This document shows positions 7,266 to 14,715 of a stretch of 22,077 nucleotides of DNA, in pieces. The stretch is from Candidatus Heimdallarchaeota archaeon (GTDB taxonomy: Archaea; Asgardarchaeota; Heimdallarchaeia; Heimdallarchaeales; Kariarchaeaceae), in contig DAOUUM010000008.1 in the NCBI GenBank assembly GCA_030668165.1, positions 1 through 22,077 on the forward strand, given 5' to 3'. The notes under the pieces are model-generated. The model had not been told where the DNA came from and ran no database searches. It saw nothing but the letters and a program-made list of their open reading frames with translations. The position numbers were made by a program, and so were the translations under genes. The stretch's first letter is position 1, and each line of letters begins with the position of its first letter.

Positions 7266-7507
7266 ATAAATGTGAAATCAAAAATTGTGAACGGGATACA
7301 GAGGATAAATTCTGTACGCACCACCAGATGAGTTGGGAGGCTATTAACTCTGGATTTGAGGAATGGCAGAACGCATTGGGTACGGATTTGACATGGGAAA
7401 ATTATTTAATCCAGTTAATCGAAGATGACGCTGTCAAAACAGGTGATCTTGCAATAGATGTTGCCATATTTGAACTCGAGAAAGTTAGTGATAAAAAATT
7501 TGATTGA
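7262..7507 (+). CDS. small Cys/His-rich protein translationally coupled to topA
   Basis: I do not recognise this 81-aa protein. Its ATG overlaps the topA stop in an ATGA arrangement, so translation is very likely coupled. The N-terminus has a compact cluster MNKCEIKNCERDTEDKFCTHH: Cys-4, Cys-9, Cys-18 and His-20/21, which could hold one zinc ion in a treble-clef-like knuckle. The remainder is acidic and helical, with several Trp (WEAINSGFEEWQNALGTDLTW). The low pI contrasts with the strongly basic tail of the topoisomerase encoded just upstream. A partner or modulator of topoisomerase or of the SRP that follows is possible from position alone. Confidence 0.75.
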   Translation: MNKCEIKNCERDTEDKFCTHHQMSWEAINSGFEEWQNALGTDLTWENYLIQLIEDDAVKTGDLAIDVAIFELEKVSDKKFD

Positions 7508-7545
7508 ATCAAATTGTAAGCAAAAAATAGGTTTTTAATTATTCA

Positions 7546-8919
7546 ATGCCTTTGAAAATTGTGGTTCTATCTGATCTAACCAAATCATTGTCAAGTGCAT
7601 TAAACAAGTTAATGGGAAAGGGTATTGACAAAGCATTAATTTTGGAACTAAAAAATGATATATTCAGAGCCCTATTAGAGGCTGATATTCAAATTGATAT
7701 TGCATCTCAGATGGCATCTAATTTGCAGGAAAGAGCTCTATCAGAAAAACCTCCTCAAGGTATCACCAGAAGAGACCACATGATCAATATTGTTTATGAG
7801 GAATTGTCTAGTGTAATGGGAGGAAAATCATATCCTCTTCAACTCAAGAAAAAACACACTAATTTGTTAATGATGATCGGGATACAAGGGTCTGGTAAGA
7901 CTACAACGATTGGTAAGCTGGCAAATTATTTACAACAGGAAAAGTGGAAGGTGGGATTTGTTTGCACGGATACATGGAGACCTGGGGCATATGATCAGCT
8001 GAAACAGCTTGGAGATAGAATAAACGTCGAGACTTATGGAAATCCAGATGAGAATAATGCAATTAAGCTTGCAATGAATGGGATTAAGCATTTCAAGGAT
8101 GAGAAGAATGTAATAATTATCGATACCGCTGGTCGTCACAAGGAGGAGAAAGAACTCCTTAAGGAGATGAAGACTCTGGATAAAAAAATCAATCCAGATG
8201 AGATCATACTAGTTATTGATGGAACCCTTGGACAGAGTGCTTATGATCAAGCAAAGGCTTTTGCCGAGACAACGGAAATTGGTAGCATCATTGTCACAAA
8301 GCTAGACGGTACCTCCAAAGGTGGTGGAGCCATTTCTGCTGCAGCCGCCACAAGAGCACCAATCAAATTTATCGGTGTGGGTGAAGATATCAAACAACTG
8401 GAGAAATTCAATCCCAAGGGATTCGCAGGAAGAATACTGGGAATTGGGGATATGGAGGCATTGATTGATGAAGTTCAGCGTGCCGAAATTCAACCTGATG
8501 AAGATCGTGCAAAGGAGATGATGAAAGGAAACATATCATACACTGATATGATAGAAATGTTTGATTCTATGAACAAGATGGGAGGCATGCGCAGTCTACT
8601 CACCAAATTACCAGGAGGATTGTCTGCCAATGTGGATGACAATATGTTAGACATGTCCAAAGATACCATGAAACAATTCAAGAATATAATATTCTCCATG
8701 ACGCCTTCTGAAAGGGATGGAGAGGTCAAATTAGGTATTTCACGAATTAATCGAATTGCTAGAGGGGCTGGTGTAGAGTTAACCAAGGTCCGAGAACTGA
8801 TAAAACAGAAAAAGATGTCTGAAGGTATGATTAAGAGGATGATGAAGGGAACAAAGAAGAGAGGTAGAGGACAATCCCAAAATCCCCTAGATATGCTTGG
8901 CGGAATGAATTTAGGCTGA
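7546..8919 (+). CDS. srp54: signal recognition particle GTPase SRP54
   Basis: SRP54 binds 7S RNA and signal peptides and docks with FtsY to deliver ribosomes to the membrane. The protein has the N domain (residues 1-100), the G domain with G1 GIQGSGKTTTIGK from 112, DTWRPGAYDQL, DTAGRHKEE (G3), TKLDGTSKGGG (G4) and GVGED (G5), and the methionine-rich M domain from about 325 (MIEMFDSMNKMGGM, then GISRINRIARGAG for RNA binding). Length (457 aa) is normal. Two starts are possible: ATG 7546 or GTG 7561. The GTG gives MVLSDLTKSLSSALNKL, which aligns better with the usual family start (MVL..L..SL..AL), and an AT-rich box (TTTTTAAT) about 26 bp upstream would make it leaderless. I give the longer form as the outer limit. 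Confidence 0.96.
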   Translation: MPLKIVVLSDLTKSLSSALNKLMGKGIDKALILELKNDIFRALLEADIQIDIASQMASNLQERALSEKPPQGITRRDHMINIVYEELSSVMGGKSYPLQLKKKHTNLLMMIGIQGSGKTTTIGKLANYLQQEKWKVGFVCTDTWRPGAYDQLKQLGDRINVETYGNPDENNAIKLAMNGIKHFKDEKNVIIIDTAGRHKEEKELLKEMKTLDKKINPDEIILVIDGTLGQSAYDQAKAFAETTEIGSIIVTKLDGTSKGGGAISAAAATRAPIKFIGVGEDIKQLEKFNPKGFAGRILGIGDMEALIDEVQRAEIQPDEDRAKEMMKGNISYTDMIEMFDSMNKMGGMRSLLTKLPGGLSANVDDNMLDMSKDTMKQFKNIIFSMTPSERDGEVKLGISRINRIARGAGVELTKVRELIKQKKMSEGMIKRMMKGTKKRGRGQSQNPLDMLGGMNLG

Positions 8920-8924
8920 ATTAA

Positions 8925-9425
8925 ATGATAGTAATAAAAGCTGAGACCCCACCTCCTGAGAAGTTGAAATGGCACAGTTCAAATGTAGAAGATCGTCATG
9001 GATGGTCCAATATTTTTGAAACTGTGACAAATTGGTTCTGTTTGAGTCATGGATTCAGAAAGGATCTTAGTCTTCGTATTGTTGTCGATGATGTAAGTAT
9101 TACAATTAATGGTGAGTATGTCAGATATTTAGAACCTAGCATGAGATCTGCTGCATCACTAATCTCAAAGGCATATAATGTAGGATTGGAATTAAGGGAT
9201 GGAGAAATGAAACGAAGTACCCCTGGAATTGAGGTCCACAGAGCCGTGGTTGAGGAATACATCAAACCTTACCATCACTTAAAACTGGATCAAATTGAAG
9301 ATCTATCAAAAAAACCAGATACAGGAACTATCTTCATGTCAGCATATGCTGATAGTAAGCCATTGAAAGTCCCTGCTACCTCAACATCCCAGGCTGTTGT
9401 ATGGTTAAACTATATGAAAGGGTGA
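8925..9425 (+). CDS. TrmY-like SPOUT protein (tRNA pseudouridine-54 N1-methyltransferase family), divergent and short
   Basis: TrmY methylates pseudouridine 54 of archaeal tRNAs to m1-psi54. This 166-aa protein keeps the family's substrate-side motifs: FCLSHGFRKD (about residues 38-47), INGEYVRYLEP.MRS (60-75) and STPGIEVHR (98-106). It is about 30-40 residues shorter than usual TrmY, which I recall as close to 200 residues. The conserved SAM-binding loop of the SPOUT knot (GDH-type motif after the VF/LG strand) is not seen; in its place stands TIFMSAYADSKPLK. The last knot helix survives only as TSTSQAVVWLNYM. It begins 5 bp after srp54 and abuts pus10, whose enzyme makes the psi54 substrate, so the context supports the family call. 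Whether it is still a methyltransferase is open. Confidence 0.75.
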   Translation: MIVIKAETPPPEKLKWHSSNVEDRHGWSNIFETVTNWFCLSHGFRKDLSLRIVVDDVSITINGEYVRYLEPSMRSAASLISKAYNVGLELRDGEMKRSTPGIEVHRAVVEEYIKPYHHLKLDQIEDLSKKPDTGTIFMSAYADSKPLKVPATSTSQAVVWLNYMKG

Positions 9426-9430
9426 AAATA

Positions 9431-10651
9431 ATGATTACAAAAATACTTGAGAAACTTACAAATGAAAAATCTTGTTGCAAGAGATGTCTGGGAAGAGCTG
9501 TGGATCCCAAACCTGATTTCAATGAGATTGATTACTCTCTAAGAATTGCAGAACAATTACCAGAGGAAATTCTGAATAAATCAGTTGAGCCCGAACTGTG
9601 TGATATTTGCATGGGCATAGTTGAGAAATCAATTGCCACCATGGAAAAAATTATCCATCAGCTTGAAAAAAGAGAGTTTGATTCATTCCTAGTTGGTGTA
9701 AAGCTTCACAACAGTCTCCAAAAATCAGATTCCATTTGGAAGGCTTATGAAGTGATCCCTAGATACTTAAAAGTGGAAATTGCACGTGAGATCAGTCTTA
9801 GAATTACTGAAAGAACCAATAAAAGTTATCAAACACAGCTGCCTGACATTACTATCCTCATCAATGCAAAAAGTACCCCGAGGTTTGATCTGCAGGTAAA
9901 ATCTATTTTTATTCTTGGTAAATATAAAAAATTGAAAAGAGGGATCCCACAAACCAAGTGGCCCTGTACTCACTGCAAGGGAAGGGGGTGTGGGGAATGC
10001 AATGATTCTGGACAGCAATACCCTTATACAGTTGAGGGGCTTGTATCTGAACCCTTTGGCAGGATGGCTGATACAAAAATCACCAGTTTTCATGGTGCAG
10101 GGAGAGAAGATATTGATGCACTGATGCTGGGAACTGGAAGACCGTTTGTTCTGGAATTGAAAAAACCATATATCAGAAATATAGATATTATCAAGGCCTC
10201 TGAAGAGGTTAATAGATCGGATAAAGTTCAGATCACACATATTCAACTTTGTGAGAAGGATATTGTTAAAAAAATAAAAGCTGAGGCTCCAAGTTCATTC
10301 AAAGTATACAGGGCCAAAGTTGAGCTATTAAACCCCGCCAATTCGGAGTTGATTGCAAAATTGGAAGATCTGGGGAAGAATCCGATACCGCTGAATCAAC
10401 AAACCCCACACAGAGTTAGCCATCGAAGAGCAGATAAAATAAGGAATAAAACAATATACCGAGTGGATATAATTAGCAGTAAGGAAAATGAACTGGAATT
10501 AAGAATCAAAGCTCAGGGGGGAGCTTATATCAAGGAGTTTATTTCCGGTGATGATGGTAGAACGGATCCATGCATTAGTAGTATTTTGCAAAATAATGCG
10601 ATCTGTACCGAACTTGATGTTCTAGAAGTTGATGATAAGGAATTGTTTTAA
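9431..10651 (+). CDS. pus10: tRNA pseudouridine synthase Pus10
   Basis: Archaeal Pus10 makes pseudouridine 54 and 55 in tRNAs. The 406-aa protein has an N-terminal zinc site (C15, C16 and C19, with C57xxC60), a THUMP-like RNA-binding region (about 60-170), and a second Cys cluster, CTHCKGRGCGEC at 179-190, typical of Pus10. The catalytic signature GREDIDALMLGTGRPF spans 224-239, with the active Asp at 227 or 229. QTPHRVSHRRAD and GGAYIKEFISGDDGRT complete the pseudouridine-synthase core. The frame is open back to 9401, inside the preceding gene, but ATG 9431 is the better start, because GGTGA (9421-9425) sits five bases before it and overlaps the upstream stop. It is cotranscribed with the TrmY-like gene. 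Confidence 0.95.
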   Translation: MITKILEKLTNEKSCCKRCLGRAVDPKPDFNEIDYSLRIAEQLPEEILNKSVEPELCDICMGIVEKSIATMEKIIHQLEKREFDSFLVGVKLHNSLQKSDSIWKAYEVIPRYLKVEIAREISLRITERTNKSYQTQLPDITILINAKSTPRFDLQVKSIFILGKYKKLKRGIPQTKWPCTHCKGRGCGECNDSGQQYPYTVEGLVSEPFGRMADTKITSFHGAGREDIDALMLGTGRPFVLELKKPYIRNIDIIKASEEVNRSDKVQITHIQLCEKDIVKKIKAEAPSSFKVYRAKVELLNPANSELIAKLEDLGKNPIPLNQQTPHRVSHRRADKIRNKTIYRVDIISSKENELELRIKAQGGAYIKEFISGDDGRTDPCISSILQNNAICTELDVLEVDDKELF

Positions 10652-10665
10652 TTCAACTTCAATTA

Positions 10666-10672
10666 TTTTTTT
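10666..10672 (+). terminator. oligo-T run after pus10
   Basis: Seven T in an AT-rich stretch lie 15 bp after the pus10 stop and before the next promoter-like AT-rich stretch. It probably ends part of the pus10 transcript ahead of the L21e-rpoF unit. Confidence 0.4.
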
Positions 10673-10729
10673 GTACGATTTAACAATTATTAAAAAACAT
10701 CACGAGAAAAACAGCTTGGAGAAATATAT

Positions 10730-11023
10730 ATGGTAAAAAGTAAAGGCCTTAACAACAGAACTCGAAGATTGTTCAGAAAACATGCAAGGAAGAGAGGTTT
10801 GAAGAGCCTGAGATACTTGCTTGAACCAGTTCAAGTAGGTGAAAAGGTGGATCTCATTATTAATTCCGGTATTCAAGGTGGTAGACCACATCGAAGATAC
10901 AATGGTACCTCTGGAACTGTTATTGAGAAAAGAGGCCAATCATATGTTGTCAAGGTTAAGAGTGGACAAATGGATAAAATAATTATCTCAAGACCTGAAC
11001 ACCTAAGAGCATCCAAGCAATAA
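10730..11023 (+). CDS. rpl21e: 50S ribosomal protein L21e
   Basis: L21e is a large-subunit protein shared by archaea and eukaryotes. The 97-aa sequence matches the family in length and layout: a very basic N-terminal extension (KSKGLNNRTRRLFRKHARKR), then an SH3-like barrel with VGEKVDLIIN, GGRPHRRYNGTSG and YVVKVKSGQ, and the C-terminal RPEHLR that closes the family. The ATG has GGAGA eight bases upstream. The 78-bp gap before it, containing a T run and the AT-rich AACAATTATTAAAA, suggests its own promoter. rpoF follows at once, the usual archaeal order. Confidence 0.97.
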   Translation: MVKSKGLNNRTRRLFRKHARKRGLKSLRYLLEPVQVGEKVDLIINSGIQGGRPHRRYNGTSGTVIEKRGQSYVVKVKSGQMDKIIISRPEHLRASKQ

Positions 11024-11034
11024 AGGTGAATTAA

Positions 11035-11481
11035 TTGCCAGAAGAGATACATCATCGTGAATTGATTTCCTTACCAGAAGTGAGAGAAATATTATTGGAC
11101 CGATTAAAAGAGACAGATGACCTATCATATGTTCAGAGAATTGCTCTTGAACACGCCCAGTTAGTGGCCCGTATTAATGGCACAACTGCTAAAGAGCTGA
11201 TTGATGGGCTTATGGAGAAGTTCAGAATATCACACAAAGGTGCAATCACACTTGCTAATTACATGCCCGATACCATTGATGAGGTTCGCCAATTATTGGA
11301 TAAAGATGCCACCTTGATGGAAACAGAGACAATCCAAGAAATTCTTGATACTTTGTCATCTATTGAGAGGTTAAGCAAAAAAGATAAAGAAATCCAAATA
11401 AATGATGATACTGAAGAAACAGAATTCATTGAAGAAGAGAAAGAAACTGATGAATCAATCATCCCCGAGGATATGCTTTAG
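11035..11481 (+). CDS. rpoF: DNA-directed RNA polymerase subunit F (Rpb4-like) with acidic tail
   Basis: RpoF pairs with RpoE (Rpb7-like) to form the polymerase stalk, which helps open DNA and binds nascent RNA. The core (residues 1-110) has the HRDC-like helical pattern: ISLPEVREILLDRL, LSYVQRIALEHAQ, AKELIDGLMEKF and ISHKGAITLANYMPDTIDEVRQLL. The family is usually about 110-120 residues; this protein has 148, the extra part being an acidic tail rich in Glu, Asp and Thr (from about SKKDKE to PEDML) that is probably disordered. The start is a TTG, five bases after a GGTGA that follows the rpl21e stop. Neighbour order rpl21e-rpoF-DUF655 is conserved in archaea. Confidence 0.92.
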   Translation: MPEEIHHRELISLPEVREILLDRLKETDDLSYVQRIALEHAQLVARINGTTAKELIDGLMEKFRISHKGAITLANYMPDTIDEVRQLLDKDATLMETETIQEILDTLSSIERLSKKDKEIQINDDTEETEFIEEEKETDESIIPEDML

Positions 11482-11560
11482 GTAGGCTTTTGAAAAGTCT
11501 TTGAACATATTGTAATAATTAGTGCCTCAGTCAAATCGGGAAAAATAACAGGTGAAACAG

Positions 11561-12196
11561 ATGTCGTATGGAAGAAATTATGGTAGAAATGGTCCTCGAA
11601 GAGAACAAAGACGATACCCTGCTCAAAAAAAGAAATTTGAAGAGAAGGGAATTGTATTGGACATCGTCACATCAGAGATGAGGAGAAGACGAGACAAGTA
11701 TAAGAATGAAACAATTATTCAGATCCTAGGTACCACCTGGTTTACTCTACTTGAAATTATTCCAGAAGATGCAAATATGGTAAATTTACTGGATGCGATT
11801 GAATTGAGCAGGGATGACGATAATAATATCAAGGCAATAATAGGCAGGATAAAATTTGAAGATCTAACACCCATTGGAGAACTACAACTTGTAACTTCCG
11901 TCGATAATATATTGGACAGTCATGCCGTCAGATTTGTCAAATGGATTAATAAAGCAGGACCTATTAGTTTGCGTCAACATTCACTTCACCTGATCAAGGG
12001 AATTGGACCCAAAAGTCTGGGGATCATATTGGAAGAAAGAAAAATGACTCCATTTATGTCATACGAGGACTTTGAGGAGAGAACGAAGATCCGAGGTATT
12101 AAGGATCTCATCAAAAAACGAATTTTGGAAGAAATCGAAAATGAAGATGATACACATAGATTATTTACAAGACATTATTCGACTCGTCAACCTTAA
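11561..12196 (+). CDS. DUF655 family protein, predicted RNA-binding, helix-hairpin-helix
   Basis: DUF655 proteins are archaeal, nearly always next to rpoF, and of unknown biochemical role. This one (211 aa) has a basic disordered start (MSYGRNYGRNGPRREQRR), a beta-rich OB-like middle (GIVLDIVTSEMRRRRDKYKN, then IIQILGTTWFTLLEII) and a helix-hairpin-helix element LHLIKGIGPKSLGIILEERK near residues 140-160, which commonly binds nucleic acid backbones. The frame opens at GTG 11552, but that GTG is part of the ribosome binding site GGTGA (11551-11555), so the ATG at 11561, five bases later, is the true start. KsgA, which follows DUF655 in many archaea, is here 4 kb away on the other strand. Confidence 0.9.
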   Translation: MSYGRNYGRNGPRREQRRYPAQKKKFEEKGIVLDIVTSEMRRRRDKYKNETIIQILGTTWFTLLEIIPEDANMVNLLDAIELSRDDDNNIKAIIGRIKFEDLTPIGELQLVTSVDNILDSHAVRFVKWINKAGPISLRQHSLHLIKGIGPKSLGIILEERKMTPFMSYEDFEERTKIRGIKDLIKKRILEEIENEDDTHRLFTRHYSTRQP

Positions 12197-12234
12197 TTCT
12201 TATTTCCAATCAAAATCACGCGAGTACTGTAATA

Positions 12235-13074
12235 ATGGATAGTGATGAATTAACTTACCAAATATTAGAAGGTGATACCCGTCAGAGACTAAAGGATCTA
12301 GATGATCAAACAGTGCATTTGGTAATTACCTCACCACCATATGGAAGATTAAAACAGTACTCCCAAAAAGAGAACGAAATTGGGTATCACCAATCCCTTC
12401 AAGATTATCATGAATCCTTAATCGAGGTATGGAGGGAGTGCTTTAGAGTGCTCAAAGAGGGTTGTAGACTGGTTATCAACGTAGGTGATGAGTTTGTGCG
12501 GAGTAATAATGATAAACCATACCATGTGATCCCCCATCACGCTTTCCTGATAAACAATATAATGAAATCATTTGATAATGTGATTTTCAATGGTACCATA
12601 CACTGGGAAAAGGTGACTACCTCAAATACATCAGGAGGCGGTAAAATCATGGGATCTGTTTACAATCCAAGAGATGGACACTTTTTTATAAATTATGAGC
12701 ACATAATAGTTTTCAAGAAGTTGGGAAAGGGACCACGTGTGAGTATGGATCAAAAGGAACAGTCCAAATTTACCCTTGAGGAGCGACGAGAATGGTTCCA
12801 AGATACCTGGAAGATTGTACCTGAGAGACAAAATGATCACATCGCAATGTTTCCCATGGAATTGCCGGAGCGTCTGATTAGGATGTATTCATTCTCTGGT
12901 GAAACGGTATTAGATCCATTTCTTGGTTCAGGAACCACCATGGCAGCAGCTGCCAAGCTGAAAAGAAGTGGATTAGGTATAGAACTGGGTTTCACCGATG
13001 ATGATAGTTGGAAAAATGTGATCCGCGACAAATTAAAATCTTATATTTCATCAGATAAAATTCAATTTCAATAA
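12235..13074 (+). CDS. orphan DNA methyltransferase, beta class (predicted N4-cytosine or N6-adenine)
   Basis: The protein transfers a methyl group from SAM to an exocyclic amine of a DNA base. Motif order defines the beta class: catalytic motif IV TSPPYG comes first (S33-Y36), the target-recognition region lies in the middle (about 90-215, with TSNTSGGGKIMGS and NYEHIIVFKK), and the SAM-binding motif I DPFLGSGTT comes last (227-235). The TSPPY form is more usual in N4-cytosine enzymes, so that is my preferred specificity. No restriction endonuclease, specificity subunit or integrase is nearby, so it is an orphan. It lies between DUF655 and aIF2-alpha, on the same strand, with an ATG start and no clear Shine-Dalgarno. 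Codon and base use look like the neighbours, which does not suggest a very recent arrival. Confidence 0.88.
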   Translation: MDSDELTYQILEGDTRQRLKDLDDQTVHLVITSPPYGRLKQYSQKENEIGYHQSLQDYHESLIEVWRECFRVLKEGCRLVINVGDEFVRSNNDKPYHVIPHHAFLINNIMKSFDNVIFNGTIHWEKVTTSNTSGGGKIMGSVYNPRDGHFFINYEHIIVFKKLGKGPRVSMDQKEQSKFTLEERREWFQDTWKIVPERQNDHIAMFPMELPERLIRMYSFSGETVLDPFLGSGTTMAAAAKLKRSGLGIELGFTDDDSWKNVIRDKLKSYISSDKIQFQ

Positions 13075-13132
13075 GGAAATGAACACAAATATTATATCAT
13101 GGCTTTGATAGGATTTATTATAGGCGATTAAT

Positions 13133-13939
13133 TTGGAAAAGGCATATAATGTAGAACTCCCCAGGAAAAATGATTTTGTTATTGGAGTTGTTTCAAAAAT
13201 TACATCACATGGAATATATGTGAAGCTGAAAGAATATGAAACAGTCGAATCATACTGCCACATTTCAGAAATTGCAGGTACATGGATTCGGAATATAAGG
13301 AACTTTGTACGAATAGACCAACAGGTTGTGGCCAAGGTACTAAGGGTTCAATCAGATACTGGTCAAGTAGATATTAGTTTAAAGAGAGTTTCTGATCAAA
13401 TTAAAAAAGATAAAATTTCAGAATTCAAACGTCAAAATGCAGCTGTTGTTATGATTAATCTGGTTGCAGAAAAATCTGAAAAATCTGAGGATGAGATTAG
13501 AGCATTAATTGAAGATCATTTTATCGACGCTTATGGTTCAATGTTTAATGGATTTGAAGAACTTACCTTCGTGGGATTATCTGCCTTGGAGGGGATGGAA
13601 ATTGATGAGAATCTAGCAAAAATAATGCATGAGGTTGCAGAGATAAGCATCCAAATAAGCATTGTCTCAATCACTGCAGATATGGGTATCCGAAGTTTTG
13701 CACCAGATGGAGTGATTCAGGTAAAGAAGTTACTGTATACCGTGCAGAAAGTAATCGAAAAGTATCCAGACGTCATTAGTGAATTAACCACAATTGGAGC
13801 ACCTATGTACAGACTTTATCTTCAGGGTAAAACTGTGAAGGAAGTAAATGATGTATATGATAGAATAGTCAAAACTTTGGAACTTGCCAAAGAAAAGTTA
13901 GATGTTGAGTACAAAATTGAAAGAAAAGATAATAGGTGA
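13133..13939 (+). CDS. translation initiation factor 2 subunit alpha (aIF2-alpha)
   Basis: aIF2-alpha is part of the heterotrimer that brings initiator Met-tRNA to the small subunit; in archaea aIF2 also guards mRNA 5' ends. The 268-aa protein fits the family in full. An S1 RNA-binding barrel spans residues 12-85 (VIGVVSKITSHGIYVKLKEY, CHISEIAGTWIRNIRNFVR, VVAKVLRV, DISLKRV). A helical middle domain and a C-terminal alpha-beta domain follow, ending with LELAKEKLDVEYKIERK. The usual eukaryotic phosphorylation segment after the first S1 strands is replaced by IAGTWI. Start is a TTG, with only a weak GGCGAT ribosome site. TATTATATC at 13090-13098 is a plausible promoter in the 58-bp gap. nop10 follows with a GGTGA that overlaps this stop. 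Confidence 0.95.
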   Translation: MEKAYNVELPRKNDFVIGVVSKITSHGIYVKLKEYETVESYCHISEIAGTWIRNIRNFVRIDQQVVAKVLRVQSDTGQVDISLKRVSDQIKKDKISEFKRQNAAVVMINLVAEKSEKSEDEIRALIEDHFIDAYGSMFNGFEELTFVGLSALEGMEIDENLAKIMHEVAEISIQISIVSITADMGIRSFAPDGVIQVKKLLYTVQKVIEKYPDVISELTTIGAPMYRLYLQGKTVKEVNDVYDRIVKTLELAKEKLDVEYKIERKDNR

Positions 13940-13944
13940 ATAAA

Positions 13945-14097
13945 TTGAAAACTCTTTATCGATGTATTGAATGCTATCACTATTCTCTAAAAAATGATCC
14001 GTGCAAGAAGTGTGGAGGAAAGATCATTCATCCCTACCCTGCTAGATTTTCAATGATAAAAGAACGTCGTTTTAGAAAATTATTAAAAAAACAATAA
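13945..14097 (+). CDS. nop10: H/ACA ribonucleoprotein subunit Nop10
   Basis: Nop10 bridges Cbf5 and L7Ae in H/ACA guide RNPs that place pseudouridines in rRNA. The 50-aa product begins MKTLYRCIECYHYSLK, with CxxC at Cys-7/Cys-10 and a second CxxC at Cys-20/Cys-23 forming the archaeal zinc ribbon, then the conserved basic HPYPARFS and a Lys/Arg-rich helix (KERRFRKLLKK) that clasps Cbf5. The start is a TTG, five bases after GGTGA (13935-13939), which overlaps the aIF2-alpha stop, so the two are translated from one message. Its TAA touches the stop codon of the convergent methyltransferase with no base between. The aIF2-alpha/Nop10 pairing is widespread in archaea. Confidence 0.95.
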   Translation: MKTLYRCIECYHYSLKNDPCKKCGGKIIHPYPARFSMIKERRFRKLLKKQ

Positions 14098-14715
14098 TTA
14101 ATCATTTATCATTCTTGATCTGACAATCATAACTTTATGCATCTTTTTCTTCAATTTGTGCCAGGGATAGGACTTATCAAGGGGGAATTCATCAATATAT
14201 GAATCGATAAATTCAACTTTATTTCTTAATAATAGATCAGGTAGTTCCTTCTGATTACCTGGAGATCCATCATGTATTGAATACACTATATCTGCCATTC
14301 TATTTGCTTGGATAAGGAAATCAATGTCAGTATATTTTCTCTGTTGCAATCCAAATGGAGGATTAATTAATGCTGTATCAAATTTTCTGGGTAAATAATT
14401 GAAAACATCTTCTTTAATAATTTCGATATCAAGTTCTAGATCAATTACGTTGGAGTTAAATATCTTAATCGCATCGGGATCAATTTCAATGGCTGTAACC
14501 TCAGCATCTAACAATGCTGCAGAGATTGCTAGAACACCCGTACCTGAACAGATATCCACCACAGTTTTCTCTGTGATATCGCCTAGTAACATGGCCCAGT
14601 GTATCAGATTCGCAGCTACTCTTGGTGGTGTTTGATATTGTTCCAGATGGATTTTTGGATTTGAGAATCCCTTTACATTGGCTGATAACAAGATTTCAAG
14701 ATCCTTTCTTTTCAT
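14098..14715 (-). CDS. METTL5-like RNA N6-adenine methyltransferase (COG2263 type)
   Basis: Eukaryotic METTL5 makes m6A in 18S rRNA with the helper TRMT112; archaeal relatives are predicted rRNA methylases. The 205-aa protein has the family's LEQYQTPP start (24-31), the SAM-binding DICSGTGVLAI (54-64), the acidic EIDPDA loop and the N6-amine catalytic motif NPPFG (118-122). Length is normal. Its ATG overlaps the stop of the upstream trmJ-like gene in an ATGA arrangement, so it is translated last in the four-gene methyltransferase operon. NPPF with the LEQY..P signature separates it from HemK-type protein methylases. The exact substrate in archaea is inferred. Confidence 0.85.
   Translation of the reverse strand: MKRKDLEILLSANVKGFSNPKIHLEQYQTPPRVAANLIHWAMLLGDITEKTVVDICSGTGVLAISAALLDAEVTAIEIDPDAIKIFNSNVIDLELDIEIIKEDVFNYLPRKFDTALINPPFGLQQRKYTDIDFLIQANRMADIVYSIHDGSPGNQKELPDLLLRNKVEFIDSYIDEFPLDKSYPWHKLKKKMHKVMIVRSRMIND

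Noticed and set aside
8490..8975. 161-aa minus-strand ORF opposite srp54
   Set aside because: It lies fully antisense to the conserved M domain of SRP54, and its hydrophobic composition is what the complement of Met/Lys-rich codons produces.
9767..10246. 159-aa minus-strand ORF opposite pus10
   Set aside because: It is a shadow of the Pus10 coding strand, with no ribosome site and no family motif.
11489..11499. CTTTTGAAAAG palindrome after rpoF as a terminator
   Set aside because: The stem is only 5 bp, AT-rich, with a single central base and no following T run; too weak to call.
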